The notes: generated from the letters alone by a model not told the origin. Numbered from the stretch's first letter, positions 45,068-53,765 are shown. The stretch: DNA of 64,000 bases from Yoonia sp. F2084L (GCF_023015625.1 NZ_JALKAH010000005.1:186001-250000), one strand, 5' to 3'. A program made the numbers and translations.

Positions 45068-45116
45068 TGTTTTGCGGTTCTGCCGCAACACACCTGAAAC
45101 ACCGTCGCGATGCGAC
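45068..45116 (+). promoter_or_regulatory. Two stacked dyads upstream of dctP
   Basis: TGTTTTGCGG (45068-45077) pairs with CCGCAACACA (45083-45092) at 9 of 10 positions over a 5-nt loop, and GTCGC-GAT-GCGAC lies at 45104-45116. The first may end the upstream transcript, although it lacks a T-run; the second lies 16-28 bp before the likely dctP ATG, where an operator could act. Confidence 0.4.
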
Positions 45117-45143
45117 TTAGGCAATGATATCATGGAGAAAATG

Positions 45144-46187
45144 ATGAAAACGTTGAAGAGCTTGGTTTTATATTCGGGTGTGGCTATGACCTCTCTCGCC
45201 TTCTCGACGGCCGCCGCGGCACAGGAGTTCACGTTCTCGATCCACCATTTCCTAAGCCCGAAAGCACCTGCGCAGACCCAATTGATTGAGCCTTGGGCGC
45301 GGTCTATCGAAGAGGCATCTGGCGGTCGTATTGCCTTTGAAATCTTCCCCGCGATGTCGCTTGGTGGCGCGCCACCAGAGCTTTACAGCCAAGTCCGCGA
45401 CGGTGTTGCTGACATCGTCTGGACGTTGCCCGGTTATACACCCGGCACCTTCCCCCGCACAGAGGTGTTTGAGCTTCCGGGCATTCACCTCAGCGATGCG
45501 CGCGCGACAAACCTGGCCATTCAGGATTTGATGGAAATCCTTTTGCCTGACTATGTTGGCATCCACCCGCTGCTTGTGCATGTCCATTCTGGCAATGCAC
45601 TCCATTTCAGCAATGGAACAGTCGAAGAACTTGCCGATTTCGAAGGGTTGAAAATCCGTAGCCCCTCTCGCACCGGGGCGTGGATGCTGGAAGAGTTGGG
45701 CGCAGAGCCGGTTGGTATGCCCGTCCCTGCCCTGCCCCAAGCCTTGTCGAGGGGCACAGTGGACGCCGGGTTGGTGCCTTTCGAAGTTGCCATTCCCCTT
45801 GGTCTTGCTGATCTGACGTCTGCATCAGTGGAAATGGCAGAAGGTGCACGCTTTGGTACCTCCACGTTCCTTTTTGCGATGAATCAAGACAGCTATGACT
45901 CTTTGCCGCCTGACTTACAGAAAATCATCGACGACAATTCCGGAGCAGCAATTGCCGCCGCAATGGGTGAAGCGTGGAACAGCATCGAGCCAATTGGCAT
46001 CCAAAGGGCAGTTGATGCTGGCAATGACGTCACTCAACTGACGGCGGAAGCAACAGCAGAATTTGCGGCGCCATTCGATGCAACAGTACAACGTTGGGTC
46101 GATGAGGCGGCTGTCGTCGGTATCGACGCAGAGGCATTGCTGGGCAGCGCCCGCACAACCATCGCTGAATATACCCGTCAGCAATAA
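45144..46187 (+). CDS. dctP: TRAP transporter substrate-binding protein (DctP type)
   Basis: 347 residues from ATG 45144, six bases after GGAG; two further ATGs (45132, 45141) are close upstream. Signal peptide LVLYSGVAMTSLAFSTAAAA. The DctP pattern includes HHFLSPKAPAQTQLIEPWAR, EIFPAMSLGGAPPELYSQV, and KIRSPSRTGAWMLEELGA with the carboxylate-binding arginine near R-S-P-S-R. It binds an organic acid in the periplasm. The next two genes encode the TRAP permeases, and the aromatic pob/pca operon follows, so an aromatic acid such as 4-hydroxybenzoate is a reasonable ligand guess. Confidence 0.85.
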   Translation: MKTLKSLVLYSGVAMTSLAFSTAAAAQEFTFSIHHFLSPKAPAQTQLIEPWARSIEEASGGRIAFEIFPAMSLGGAPPELYSQVRDGVADIVWTLPGYTPGTFPRTEVFELPGIHLSDARATNLAIQDLMEILLPDYVGIHPLLVHVHSGNALHFSNGTVEELADFEGLKIRSPSRTGAWMLEELGAEPVGMPVPALPQALSRGTVDAGLVPFEVAIPLGLADLTSASVEMAEGARFGTSTFLFAMNQDSYDSLPPDLQKIIDDNSGAAIAAAMGEAWNSIEPIGIQRAVDAGNDVTQLTAEATAEFAAPFDATVQRWVDEAAVVGIDAEALLGSARTTIAEYTRQQ

Positions 46188-46200
46188 ATTGCGCTGACAC

Positions 46201-46259
46201 GCTACCAGCGGGCCCACGCCACTCCTCTGCAAGAGGATGGACCCGCCGGTACCACTTTT
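46201..46259 (+). terminator. Long hairpin plus T-run between dctP and dctQ
   Basis: A 16-position stem with three mismatches (46201-46216 with 46238-46253) encloses an inner CCTC-TGCAA-GAGG stem, followed by TTTT at 46256-46259. It lies 14 bp after the dctP stop. Like the oppA-oppB hairpin it probably raises binding-protein expression over the permeases, or stabilises the dctP mRNA. Confidence 0.5.
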
Positions 46260-46390
46260 GGAACAACACTCAAAAGGCGTACATCTGATCGGATAGGGTA
46301 TTTTTTGTCCGTATTCATCAGACACGCCTGTTCAAACCGGGTTTTGATCCCGCCGCGAAACACCATTGCATACGCAACGAGGCAATCGAA

Positions 46391-46903
46391 GTGTCAATAA
46401 GACTTCTCTTAATCCGCATCATTCATGGATGGGCCTTGCTTGGCGGAGTGTTGTTACTTTTGATCGTTATTGTTACCGCGATTAACGCTGCGGGTTTTAC
46501 AGCAAACACAATCGCACGGACGTGGGGTGGAAATGTCTCTGGTCTGCCGGGATACGAAGATGCCGTTCAAATGATTGTCGGCATGGCCGGCTTGATGATG
46601 TTCCCCTACGCTCAGCTTTACCGCGCCCACGCATCTGTTGACGTCGTCATGCAATATGCGCCCGACTGGGCCAATCGCCTTGTTGTGCTGGTTTCAGGCA
46701 TTGTCCTTGCGCTGCTTCTGGTCTGGATGTCGTGGATGTTGCTGCAAGGAACACTGCAAGTCCGTGCAGACCGTATTGAAACAACGGTTCTTGGTTGGCC
46801 GGTTTGGATGTTCATGCCCGTCGCGGTGATCTCGTGCCTGTTATGGGCCGCGGCGTCTGTTTTGGACATTTTCAGCCCACAGGAGACACCTGATGGAGCG
46901 TGA
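46391..46903 (+). CDS. dctQ: TRAP transporter small permease (DctQ type)
   Basis: 170 residues with four membrane segments; starts at GTG 46391 with GAGG upstream. The mid-region PYAQLYRAHASVDVVMQYAP is the DctQ signature stretch, and the C-terminal segment WPVWMFMPVAVISCLLWAA fits TM4. Overlaps dctM by 11 nt. The small subunit is required with DctM for Na+-driven uptake. Confidence 0.82.
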   Translation: MSIRLLLIRIIHGWALLGGVLLLLIVIVTAINAAGFTANTIARTWGGNVSGLPGYEDAVQMIVGMAGLMMFPYAQLYRAHASVDVVMQYAPDWANRLVVLVSGIVLALLLVWMSWMLLQGTLQVRADRIETTVLGWPVWMFMPVAVISCLLWAAASVLDIFSPQETPDGA

Positions 46904-48275
46904 ACTTATCGGGGTCTACGGTCTTGTTGCGCTGTTCTTCTTGATCATGCTGCGCATCCCCGTTGCCCTCGCCATGCTATTGACCGGGATCATTGGCACT
47001 TGGGTGTTGAGCTTGGTCACTCCGTTCATTAAGTTCGGCCCGTATATGTTGCAGTTCAAAACCGCACTTTGGAATTCGGTCGCGAACTACGACCTGTCCG
47101 TTGTGCCATTGTTCGTGCTGATGGGATTTCTGGCCGCAGAAACGGGCCTAAGCCGGGATCTGTTTCAAGGATTAAGCGCGCTGACCCGGAAAATTCGGGG
47201 TGGTGTGGCCATGGCCACGATCCTGGCCTGTGCGGGCTTTGGCGCGGTAAGCGGATCATCCATCGCAACGGCCTCAACCATGAGCCGCGTGGCCCTGCCC
47301 GAACTGCGCCGCCTGAATTATAACGAGGGGCTTTCAACCGGTGTGCTGGCTGCTGGCGGCACGTTGGGTATTCTGATCCCCCCGTCGGTCGCGCTGGTGA
47401 TCTATGCCATCGTGGTTGAAGCCCCGATCATCGAAATGTTTCAGGCGGCGATCATCCCAGGCATACTGGCGGTGCTATTCTTTCTGATCGTGATCCACAT
47501 CCGCTTGAAACGAAACCCTGACCTTGCACCCAATCCGGAACCGATGAGCGCCGAGGCGACGCGGCGCGCAATTCGCCGGTTGATACCCGTAGGCCTGATC
47601 TTTGGGTCGATCATCCTTGGGCTTGGGATGGGGTTCTTTACACCAACACCAGCGGCGGGTGTCGGCGTGTTTCTGATCCTCGTCTATGGGCTGATCCTGC
47701 GCTTTGTGTCTGATGACGGGCTCACCATTGCACGCCTGAAATCAGCACTTCTTGCCACCGCCAAAACAGCCTCGATGATCTATTTCATCCTGTTTTCCGC
47801 AGATATCCTGAAAGGGTTTTTTGCCCGAACCGGATTGCCAGCGTCGCTCAGCGATTGGGCAGCGGCATCAACGATGGACCCCTATATGATCCTGCTGGTG
47901 ATGTTGGTGATCCTGATCATCTTGGGATGTTTCATGGAAAGCCTGTCGATGATACTGGTCGTTGTCCCCTTCTTCTGGCCCGTTCTGATCCAGCTGAACG
48001 GTGGGGATTGGGTCAGCGCCGAGGACGCGGCATTTGGTATGACAACCGATGAGCTGCGGATCTGGTTTGGCATCCTCGCACTCATTGTGGTGGAACTGGG
48101 TCTGATCACACCGCCGGTCGGCCTAAATGTCTTTGTGATAAAGTCATTCTCGCCCAATACCCCGCTTGGCGTGATTTTTCGCGGTGTCGCACCGTTCTTC
48201 GCAATCGAGATCATTCGGGTTGGTGTCTTGCTGGCATTGCCGGTGCTTTCTCTGTATTTGCCGCGCATGCTGTAG
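46893..48275 (+). CDS. dctM: TRAP transporter large permease (DctM type)
   Basis: 460 residues, about 12 membrane segments. Motifs: GVAMATILACAGFGAVSGSS, GGTLGILIPPSVALVIYAIV, and LVVVPFFWPVLIQLNGG-like late regions, all DctM family. AGGAG precedes the ATG at 46893. It forms the transport core with DctQ. The gene runs 12 bp into pobA, supporting a shared operon with 4-hydroxybenzoate metabolism. Confidence 0.88.
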   Translation: MERELIGVYGLVALFFLIMLRIPVALAMLLTGIIGTWVLSLVTPFIKFGPYMLQFKTALWNSVANYDLSVVPLFVLMGFLAAETGLSRDLFQGLSALTRKIRGGVAMATILACAGFGAVSGSSIATASTMSRVALPELRRLNYNEGLSTGVLAAGGTLGILIPPSVALVIYAIVVEAPIIEMFQAAIIPGILAVLFFLIVIHIRLKRNPDLAPNPEPMSAEATRRAIRRLIPVGLIFGSIILGLGMGFFTPTPAAGVGVFLILVYGLILRFVSDDGLTIARLKSALLATAKTASMIYFILFSADILKGFFARTGLPASLSDWAAASTMDPYMILLVMLVILIILGCFMESLSMILVVVPFFWPVLIQLNGGDWVSAEDAAFGMTTDELRIWFGILALIVVELGLITPPVGLNVFVIKSFSPNTPLGVIFRGVAPFFAIEIIRVGVLLALPVLSLYLPRML

Positions 48276-48287
48276 GAGCTGAATTCG

Positions 48288-49472
48288 GTGACGTATGCCC
48301 ACACAACACAAGTTTGTATTATCGGTTCGGGACCTAGCGGCCTTCTACTTGCACAGCTTTTGGCGCAGGCCGGCATAGACACAATCGTGCTGGATCGCAG
48401 GGACCGTGCCTATATCGAAGGCCGCATTCGCGCCGGTGTGCTGGAGCAAGGCACAATCACCGCATTGGAAGAAGCTGGGGTTGCCGACCGGCTTCATGCC
48501 GAGGGCTTGCTTCATGATGGGTTCGATCTGGCATTTGATGGCACCCGTCACCGCATTGATCTTGCAGCGCTGACGGGGACATCTGTGATGGTCTATGGGC
48601 AGACAGAGGTCACGAGGGACCTTTTCAACGCTCGCACCGCTGGCGATCAATCTTTCTTCTTTGATGTTGAGGATGTCGTGCCAACCGATCTGAAGACAGA
48701 CCAGCCCACTGTGCGGTTCCGCAAGAATGGTGAAGATCACGTCATCACCTGCGACTTTGTAGCAGGCTGTGATGGCTTTCGGGGTGTTTCGCGCGCCGCG
48801 ATCCCTTCCCACGTCCTGCGAACGTTCGAGCGGGTGTATCCCTTTGGCTGGCTTGGCATTCTGGTCGAACAGCCGCCCGTCAGTCATGAATTGATCTACG
48901 CCAATCACACACGTGGGTTCGCTCTCGCCTCAATGCGGTCCGAGACGCGCAGCCGCCACTATATCCAATGTGACCTTAGCGATAACGTGGCCGACTGGCC
49001 CGACGACCGGTTTTGGGAAGAGTTTGCGACCCGTCTTGGACCCGATACTGCGGCCAATCTTCAAACAGGTCCGTCATTCGAGAAGTCAATTGCGCCACTG
49101 CGGTCTTTCGTTGCTGAACCAATGCGCTACGGCAATTTGTTTCTGGCGGGCGATGCCGCCCATATTGTCCCTCCGACAGGTGCTAAGGGCCTAAACCTCG
49201 CCGTTGCAGATATCCGGCTGCTGTCGCGTGCGTTGACCGCACACTACCAGACTGGAAACGATGACTATCTTGATAGTTATTCCGAAACAGTGTTGCGCAG
49301 GGTCTGGAAGGTCGAGCGTTTTTCCTGGCAGCTTTCAACACTGATGCACCAGTTTCCCGAAAACACACCTTTTGAGAAAAAGATGCAGCGCGCAGAGTTT
49401 GACTACATCGCGTCATCTGAGGCAGCCTCGAAGGCAATTGCGGAAAACTATGTTGGCCTCCCGCTGGAATAA
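48288..49472 (+). CDS. pobA: 4-hydroxybenzoate 3-monooxygenase
   Basis: 394 residues, the PHBH length. FAD-binding N-terminus IIGSGPSGLLLAQLLAQAG, then GRIRAGVLEQGT, and the conserved GDAAHIVPPTGAKGLNLAV late motif. PobA uses NADPH and O2 to convert 4-hydroxybenzoate to protocatechuate. The start is GTG 48288 with AGGAG nine bases upstream. The order pobA-pcaDC-pcaHG-BKACE-pcaB makes the local pathway explicit. Confidence 0.95.
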   Translation: MTYAHTTQVCIIGSGPSGLLLAQLLAQAGIDTIVLDRRDRAYIEGRIRAGVLEQGTITALEEAGVADRLHAEGLLHDGFDLAFDGTRHRIDLAALTGTSVMVYGQTEVTRDLFNARTAGDQSFFFDVEDVVPTDLKTDQPTVRFRKNGEDHVITCDFVAGCDGFRGVSRAAIPSHVLRTFERVYPFGWLGILVEQPPVSHELIYANHTRGFALASMRSETRSRHYIQCDLSDNVADWPDDRFWEEFATRLGPDTAANLQTGPSFEKSIAPLRSFVAEPMRYGNLFLAGDAAHIVPPTGAKGLNLAVADIRLLSRALTAHYQTGNDDYLDSYSETVLRRVWKVERFSWQLSTLMHQFPENTPFEKKMQRAEFDYIASSEAASKAIAENYVGLPLE

Positions 49473-49478
49473 AGCTGA

Positions 49479-50627
49479 ATGGATGTTGCACAGATCAACG
49501 GCGCTCCGATCGCCTATCGACACCGTCCAGGGTTGGGGCGCACGGTGGTGTTTGCAAATTCTCTGGGCAGTGATCAAAGCATTTGGGACAAGGTCATCGG
49601 CGCTCTACCCCGCGGTTATGGCACGCTCACCTATGATCTGCGCGGGCATGGGCAAAGCGGGGGTAAGGCAGACAGCATAGCCGACTTGGCTGATGACCTG
49701 AGCCAGCTTATTGACCTGCTTGCGATCACGGATGTTCTTTTTGTCGGCGTATCAATTGGCGGGATGATTGGGCAGGTTCTGACCTCTGACCGCGCCGATG
49801 TGGTGAAGGGCGCAGTTTTGTGCAACACCGCTTGTCAGATTGGCACGGCCGAAAAATGGCAAACGCGGATCAGCGCGGTCGAGGCTAATGGCGTGGCTGG
49901 TATTGCCGACACAATCGTCGGGACATGGTTTGGGGCGGGCTATGCCGCCCAAAGCGACCGGATCGCATTGCATCGCAACATGGTCGCCCGCACAGATGAT
50001 GCAGGCTATATCGCGGCGTGCCGGGCTATTGCAGCAGCCGATCTGCGGCAGAACGCGGCTGACATCGCGGTACCTGTGCTTTGTATAGGTGGCGATCAGG
50101 ACCAATCTGTGCCGCCAGAGAAGGTCGCGTCACTGTCAGACACGATTCCGGATGCAAAGCTGCATACCATGCAGGGTATTGGCCAATTGCCCTGTCTGGA
50201 AGCGCCAGAACAGCTGGCCCATTTGATCGCTGCTTTCGATCCGATTGGCGACGACACAGCAAAGGCAGGCATGGCCACCCGCCGGGCCGTTCTGGGTGAT
50301 GCGCATGTAGATCGCGCCTTGGCCTGCACAGGTTCATTGGACAAGGCGTTTCAATCGCTGATTACAACCGGCGCCTGGGGGCAAGTCTGGTCAAGCCCTG
50401 CGATCCCGGCGCGCGAACGGTCGATGCTGACGCTGGCGCTGCTGGCTGCAACCGGGAACTTTGAAGAAATCCCGATGCATATTCGTGCCACAGTGCGCAC
50501 TGGTGCCACCGAACGCGATATAGCAGAGGCCTTTCAGCATGTTGCCGTTTATGCAGGCGTCCCGCGTGCCAATCACGCGTTAAAGCTGGCCAAACAGACC
50601 CTTGCAGAGATGGCCGAAAATGACTGA
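49479..50627 (+). CDS. pcaL: Fused 3-oxoadipate enol-lactonase / 4-carboxymuconolactone decarboxylase (PcaDC, PcaL-type)
   Basis: 382 residues. The N-terminal PcaD alpha/beta hydrolase (about 1-250) has nucleophile S92 in FVGVSIGGMIGQ and acid D208 in IGGDQDQSVPPE. Where the catalytic histidine is expected (normally G-H-L-P), the protein reads GIGQLPCLEAP, so position 236 is Q encoded by CAA (50184-50186). The C-terminal PcaC domain (about 265-375) is intact: LGDAHVDRALACTG, TGAWGQVWSSP, AVYAGVPRANHAL. The two domains catalyse consecutive steps to 3-oxoadipate. The Gln change suggests a defective or unusual lactonase, or a one-base error. Confidence 0.88.
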   Translation: MDVAQINGAPIAYRHRPGLGRTVVFANSLGSDQSIWDKVIGALPRGYGTLTYDLRGHGQSGGKADSIADLADDLSQLIDLLAITDVLFVGVSIGGMIGQVLTSDRADVVKGAVLCNTACQIGTAEKWQTRISAVEANGVAGIADTIVGTWFGAGYAAQSDRIALHRNMVARTDDAGYIAACRAIAAADLRQNAADIAVPVLCIGGDQDQSVPPEKVASLSDTIPDAKLHTMQGIGQLPCLEAPEQLAHLIAAFDPIGDDTAKAGMATRRAVLGDAHVDRALACTGSLDKAFQSLITTGAWGQVWSSPAIPARERSMLTLALLAATGNFEEIPMHIRATVRTGATERDIAEAFQHVAVYAGVPRANHALKLAKQTLAEMAEND

Positions 50628-51345
50628 CGCGCCATTCAAACCGCGCGATTTGTCATGGCATCCGCCGGCGTTCTATCAGGGCTATCGCTCTACCCATCTG
50701 CGCGCGCCGCAACAGCCGCTTTTGCAGATACCACAAACAGTGACAGAGCTGACAGGACCTGTCTTTGGGCAGGGTGATCTGGGGCCGCTGGATGATGATT
50801 TGATCACGAATTACGCCGCCACTGGCCAAACAGCGCAGGGATCGCGGATCATCGTGCACGGGACTTTGCGCGATGAAGATGGCCGCCCCGTACCCGGCAA
50901 GCTGATCGAGGTCTGGCAGGCCAACGCCGGGGGCCGGTATCGCCATGTGAATGACGGATATCTTGCGCCACTTGATGATAACTTCGGCGGCTGCGGGCGA
51001 TGTCTGACCGATACGGAAGGCCGCTATAGCTTTCGCACAATCCTGCCCGGACCGTACCCTTGGCCCAACGGCGGCAACGACTGGCGCCCCGCGCATATCC
51101 ACTTTTCTGTCTTTGGCGACGGCTTTGCGCAAAGGCTGATCACGCAAATGTACTTTGAAGGCGACCCCCACATCGCCCTGTGCCCCATCGTACAGTCTAT
51201 TCCGTCTGACGACGCGATTGACCGGCTGGTCGCCCGATTGGATATGAAGCGGACGAAACCAATGGATATCCGCGCTTACCGCTTTGATATTGTGTTGCGC
51301 GGGCGTGATGCGACAGTCTTTGAAAACCAGCTGGAGGGGACCTGA
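50620..51345 (+). CDS. pcaH: Protocatechuate 3,4-dioxygenase beta subunit
   Basis: 241 residues from ATG 50620, overlapping the previous gene by 8 nt. The catalytic subunit's iron ligands are seen as the tyrosine in LPGPYPWPNGGNDWRPAHIH and the HIH pair there. DLSWHPPAFYQGYRSTHLRAP is the beta-specific N-terminus, and PAHIHFSVFGDGFAQRLITQ the iron-sulfur-free intradiol core. The enzyme cleaves protocatechuate to 3-carboxy-cis,cis-muconate. Couples with PcaG as an alpha-beta complex. Confidence 0.94.
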   Translation: MTDAPFKPRDLSWHPPAFYQGYRSTHLRAPQQPLLQIPQTVTELTGPVFGQGDLGPLDDDLITNYAATGQTAQGSRIIVHGTLRDEDGRPVPGKLIEVWQANAGGRYRHVNDGYLAPLDDNFGGCGRCLTDTEGRYSFRTILPGPYPWPNGGNDWRPAHIHFSVFGDGFAQRLITQMYFEGDPHIALCPIVQSIPSDDAIDRLVARLDMKRTKPMDIRAYRFDIVLRGRDATVFENQLEGT

Positions 51346-51890
51346 TGACCTTAAAGGAAAGCCCCTCACAAACGGCCGGACCCTATGTGCATATTGGATG
51401 CGCCCCGCAGACCGCAGGCTTGGAACAGCGTCGCATGGGCAAACAACTGGGTGGCTTGATGGTGCCAGAAGGCACCGATGCGCTGACCCTCGCCATCACG
51501 GTCCTGGATGGTGAAGATGCGCCCGTCAAAGACGCATTGATCGAGATTTGGCAAGCCGGGCCAGACGGGAACTATACCCCGACGCCTGCGTTTCAGAACT
51601 GGGGTCGTCAAGGCTCTGATCTATCCACCGGTGTTGCCCTTTTCAAAACACTGAAGCCCGGACGCAATGGTGAGCACGCGCCGCATATCCTTGCGTGGAT
51701 TGTTGCGCGCGGGATCAACCTTGGCCTGACGACCCGCCTCTATTTTCCTGACGAAGACAATGGCGGTGATCCTGTTCTAGGCCTTGCTGGTGCACGCGCC
51801 GAAACCCTTATCGCGACCAAGACCGATACGGGTTATGCGCATACCATCCGCCTTCAAGGTGCGAACGAAACGGTATTTTTCGATGTCTGA
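51345..51890 (+). CDS. pcaG: Protocatechuate 3,4-dioxygenase alpha subunit
   Basis: 181 residues; the ATG at 51345 overlaps the pcaH TGA. The alpha subunit start LKESPSQTAGPYVHIGCAP and the core LIEIWQAGPDGNYTPTPAF are PcaG-typical, while the iron ligands belong to the beta subunit. The C-terminus AHTIRLQGANETVFFDV overlaps the BKACE gene by 8 nt. Confidence 0.93.
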   Translation: MTLKESPSQTAGPYVHIGCAPQTAGLEQRRMGKQLGGLMVPEGTDALTLAITVLDGEDAPVKDALIEIWQAGPDGNYTPTPAFQNWGRQGSDLSTGVALFKTLKPGRNGEHAPHILAWIVARGINLGLTTRLYFPDEDNGGDPVLGLAGARAETLIATKTDTGYAHTIRLQGANETVFFDV

Positions 51891-52725
51891 TGTTGCTGGA
51901 AAACCCTGCATACTGTGTTGCGCCATCACCGGATCTTTGCCGCGAAAGTTGGATAACCCTGCCGTTCCCATCAGCGTTACCGAACAAATCGAAAGCAGCC
52001 ATGCGGCCGTGGAAGCAGGCGCAAGCATCATACATGCCCATGTCAGGAATGCCGATGAGACCCCATCGAGCGACCCTGACAAGTTTGCAGCCTTGCAAGA
52101 GGGCCTTAAAAAGCACTGCCCCGGTGTGATCATTCAATTCTCAACCGGCGGACGGTCAGGGGCAGGTCAGGAGCGCGGTGGTATGTTACCACTTGGGCCT
52201 GATATGGCGTCGCTATCGGTCGGTTCAAACAATTTTCCATCCCGGGTCTACGAAAATCCGCCTGATTTGGTCGCTTGGCTCGCATCACAGATGAAGCAAC
52301 ACGCCATCACACCCGAGGTCGAAGCGTTCGACCTGAGCCACATCTTGCAAGCGCTGGCGATGCATGAGCGTGGGGACCTATACGGCAAGCTCTACGTGCA
52401 GTTTGTAATGGGTGTAAAAAACGCCATGCCTGCCGATAAAGAGATCTTTGATTTCTATGCGCAGCTGATGCAGGCGCGCGCGCCGGATGCACAGTGGTGC
52501 GCTGCGGGCATCGGCGCTAACCAAATTATTGTGAATGAATGGGCCATTGCGGCAGGGGGACATACGCGCACGGGGCTTGAGGACAATATACGCTCTGACA
52601 AAACAACGCTCGCACCGTCCAACGCCGCCTTGATCGCACGGGCGGCCGACCTTTGCGCCAAATATGACCGCCCAGTTGCCACCCCTTCACAAGCCCGCGC
52701 CATGCTGGGGCTGCGCTCGGCATGA
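51883..52725 (+). CDS. BKACE family beta-keto acid cleavage enzyme, probable 3-oxoadipate cleavage
   Basis: 280 residues from ATG 51883, overlapping pcaG by 8 nt. The zinc-binding IIHAHVRN pair (H51, H53) and the late AGGHTRTGLEDNI with its conserved Glu are BKACE/Kce features (PF05853). These enzymes split a beta-keto acid with acetyl-CoA, giving acetoacetate and an acyl-CoA. Within a pca operon and with no pcaI, pcaJ or pcaF, the best guess is 3-oxoadipate plus acetyl-CoA to succinyl-CoA plus acetoacetate. BKACE activities on this substrate have been described for the superfamily from memory; specificity here is inferred. Confidence 0.75.
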   Translation: MSDVAGKPCILCCAITGSLPRKLDNPAVPISVTEQIESSHAAVEAGASIIHAHVRNADETPSSDPDKFAALQEGLKKHCPGVIIQFSTGGRSGAGQERGGMLPLGPDMASLSVGSNNFPSRVYENPPDLVAWLASQMKQHAITPEVEAFDLSHILQALAMHERGDLYGKLYVQFVMGVKNAMPADKEIFDFYAQLMQARAPDAQWCAAGIGANQIIVNEWAIAAGGHTRTGLEDNIRSDKTTLAPSNAALIARAADLCAKYDRPVATPSQARAMLGLRSA

Positions 52726-53765
52726 TCGATACAGCCACCCACCCTTGGCTTGGCGATTTGCTGGGCGACACGCAAATCGCCGCGATCTTTCAGCCGGATG
52801 CAGAACTCAGACGCCTGCTAAAGGTCGAAGCGGCCTGGACACGGGCGATAGGTAGTGTGGCGGCGGACGGTACAGCCGACCGTGTCGCTGTAGCCATCGA
52901 GAATGCGCCGATAGACCCAAGCACGCTGAAAGCTGGCACTACGCAAGACGGCGTGCCAATCCCGGCGCTGGTGCGTTTGTTGCGCGACCATGTGGGTCCT
53001 GATCACGCAGCTTTGGTTCACACAGGCATGACCTCGCAAGACGTGATGGACACCAGCCTTATGCTCGCCCTGGGCGACGTTTTGTCAGTCATGGAAAACC
53101 GCATGTCCGCACTCGATCAACAACTGTTAGACATGCAGGCCGCTTTTAAAGGACGGACGATGCCGGCCTACACGCGGATGCAGCCCGCCTTACAGACCAC
53201 TGTTCATGACGTTATTGGCCGTTGGCGAAATCCGTTCGAACGCCTGATGAATGATGCACGCGATCTGACAAACAAGGTCAGGATTGTGCAATGGGGTGGA
53301 CCCATCGGTGCGCGCGATCATGCACAGGCGCAGGCCATCGGGGCGGCCTTCGCCGAAAACCTTGGCCTGCGGGATCCCGGACAGGCCTGGCACACAGACC
53401 GCAGCGTTGTTCTGGATGTCGCGTATCTTTTATCGCGCATCTCAATTGCAACAGGGAAAATCGGCGAGGATGTCTGTGTCTTTGCTTTGGCCGGTGCAGA
53501 AAACATCACCTTCACGGGCGGTGGGTCATCCGCGATGCCGCATAAGAACAACCCGGTGAAAGCCGAAGCCTTGGTCGCCTTGGCAGATTTCGCCACAGTG
53601 CTGGCTACAAATCTGAACCGATCAGCCCGTCACGAAGGCTTTCGATCGGGTCGTGCCTGGACGTTAGAGTGGCTTATACTTCCTCAATTGTGCGCCTCAG
53701 TCGGAGCGGGAACCCTTCTTGCGGCACACACTATTGAAGACATCATATCTATGGGTGCGATCTGA
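52722..53765 (+). CDS. pcaB: 3-carboxy-cis,cis-muconate cycloisomerase
   Basis: 347 residues; overlaps the previous gene by 4 nt. The fumarase/aspartase superfamily C3 motif is FTGGGSSAMPHKNNPVKAEA, preceded by GMTSQDVMDTSLMLAL (C1) and RTMPAYTRMQPALQTTV (C2). PcaB cyclises 3-carboxymuconate to 4-carboxymuconolactone, the substrate of the C-terminal half of PcaDC. Although last in the operon, it acts in the middle of the pathway. Confidence 0.92.
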   Translation: MIDTATHPWLGDLLGDTQIAAIFQPDAELRRLLKVEAAWTRAIGSVAADGTADRVAVAIENAPIDPSTLKAGTTQDGVPIPALVRLLRDHVGPDHAALVHTGMTSQDVMDTSLMLALGDVLSVMENRMSALDQQLLDMQAAFKGRTMPAYTRMQPALQTTVHDVIGRWRNPFERLMNDARDLTNKVRIVQWGGPIGARDHAQAQAIGAAFAENLGLRDPGQAWHTDRSVVLDVAYLLSRISIATGKIGEDVCVFALAGAENITFTGGGSSAMPHKNNPVKAEALVALADFATVLATNLNRSARHEGFRSGRAWTLEWLILPQLCASVGAGTLLAAHTIEDIISMGAI

